From the NCBI RefSeq assembly GCF_029589055.1, contig NZ_JARQZP010000008.1:1-38011 (forward strand): DNA of 38,011 nt. The letters are read 5' to 3'. The position numbers and the translations under genes are program-made. Below are positions 37,465 to 38,011 of this stretch, in pieces (within the stretch, counting starts at the first letter, position 1; every line of letters starts with the position of its first letter). A model generated the notes under the pieces. It was not told where the DNA came from, ran no database searches, and saw nothing but the letters and a program-made list of their open reading frames with translations. The stretch comes from Vibrio hannami. Its GTDB lineage: Bacteria; Pseudomonadota; Gammaproteobacteria; Enterobacterales; Vibrionaceae.

Positions 37465-38011
37465 ATGGCCTCCAAAACAGAAAGGTCAAACAACGAAAAA
37501 TACCTGTTTAACGTCTCCGAACTCGCCAAGGCTTTCAGCCGCTCTCCTAATACCGTGAAAAAGGCCATTGAGGTCAACCATATCAAACCGACCAAAACCG
37601 TCGGAAACCGGATTTATTATCACATTGCTGAGGTTGCGCCCTATCTGGTGCAAAACAAAGCCGGGGTGCAGGGGCGCAAGCTGTCCATTGATGAGGGAGA
37701 GAGGAAACGGGTTCAGGATATCGTGGCCGTGTATGGCTCACTCAAAGACTTTAAAGAGTACAAACAGGCGCTATTGGCTGAGACCAACGAGCAGATTAAG
37801 AGTGGCGAATACACCGAAGCGGCTGACGTCGCGCTCGTGTTTGGTCGGATGATTGGTGAGATTCAAGGTCATTACAGGCGATTACCAAACGTGTGTGAGG
37901 CCATTTGTACGGAGTGGACAAGAGCGCATTCCGAAGAGTTCGCCAAGCAGCTCATTGAGCGCTTTGACGCAATTACTCATGACATTGTGGAGCTGGCGAA
38001 TGACTGTGACA
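37465..38011 (+). CDS. terS: Terminase small subunit (3' end passes the window edge)
   Basis: Recognises phage DNA and recruits the large subunit. The N-terminus (LFNVSELAKAFSRSPNTVKK) is a helix-turn-helix, as in Nu1/DUF1441-type small terminases; the rest is a charged oligomerisation region. The frame is open to the last base. If the molecule is a circle, it continues for two residues into base 1-5 and stops at 6-8 (TAG), giving about 184 residues, a normal length. GGGGGG precedes ATG 37465. Confidence 0.88.
   Translation, partial: MASKTERSNNEKYLFNVSELAKAFSRSPNTVKKAIEVNHIKPTKTVGNRIYYHIAEVAPYLVQNKAGVQGRKLSIDEGERKRVQDIVAVYGSLKDFKEYKQALLAETNEQIKSGEYTEAADVALVFGRMIGEIQGHYRRLPNVCEAICTEWTRAHSEEFAKQLIERFDAITHDIVELANDCD

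Noticed and set aside
1..38011. tRNA or rRNA genes, insertion sequences, diversity-generating retroelement
   Set aside because: No cloverleaf, rRNA segment, transposase or reverse transcriptase was recognised on either strand.

Overview
The window looks like the complete genome of a temperate phage-plasmid, about 38 kb, with a contractile-tailed (myovirus) virion. It packages DNA with lambda-like genes (GpA-type terminase, gpB-type portal) and carries a P2-like tail. The mosaic resembles the Vibrio/marine VHML, VP882 and PhiHAP-1 group, but I see no protelomerase. Base composition and gene style suggest a marine gammaproteobacterial host such as Vibrionaceae; this is an inference. The two window ends fit together: read across the join, the small terminase subunit finishes at a stop at 6-8, and the large subunit gains an ATG at 38000 with a GGAG seven bases upstream. 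The molecule is therefore probably circular or circularly permuted.

Layout, read as a circle. 36.5-38.0 and 0-8.5 kb: holin-like and lysozyme-like genes, terminase, connector, portal, a ClpP-type protease fused to the major capsid protein, decoration and neck genes, baseplate gpV. 8.5-15.2 kb: baseplate gpW, gpJ and gpI, tail fibre (frame-broken at a run of seven A), fibre chaperone, sheath, tube. 15.3-21.3 kb: tail chaperone pair E/E' with a T TTT TTG slippery site, tape measure, gpU, gpX, gpD, amidase, holin and a spanin pair. 21.4-22.9 kb (minus strand): serine recombinase, a Lar-like zinc protein and small genes. 23.0-25.6 kb: ParA with a ribbon-helix-helix partner and small genes. 25.7-28.4 kb (minus strand): a tightly coupled operon of unknown genes. 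28.4-30.7 kb: a structured leader, a RepA-like initiator and a probable origin region. 30.8-36.4 kb: tyrosine recombinase, regulatory genes, an XRE/S24 repressor (minus strand) and rightward early genes.

Three DNA-level signals are not explained by the genes. (1) Seven intergenic elements of 93-94 bp, each with three GATTGCA boxes at about 43-44 bp steps and, in six of them, a CCTGG core centred between two boxes. They cut the circle into seven blocks that match functional modules, and six of the seven lie just upstream of the first gene of a block. This is the best candidate for an undescribed system. (2) The 9-mer CGGAAACCG, found 17 times on the two strands in all kinds of context where about 0.3 is expected by chance. 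(3) Eleven TGTAWTACA boxes at strict 11-bp steps, four arrays around parA and one array about 9 kb away, probably operator/centromere sites of the partition protein.

How the parts fit: as a prophage the element could replicate from RepA, segregate with ParA and its partner, and be kept quiet by the repressor acting on three matching 24-bp palindromes (28550, 35155, 36405). On induction the early rightward genes would lead to expression of the late block across the window junction.
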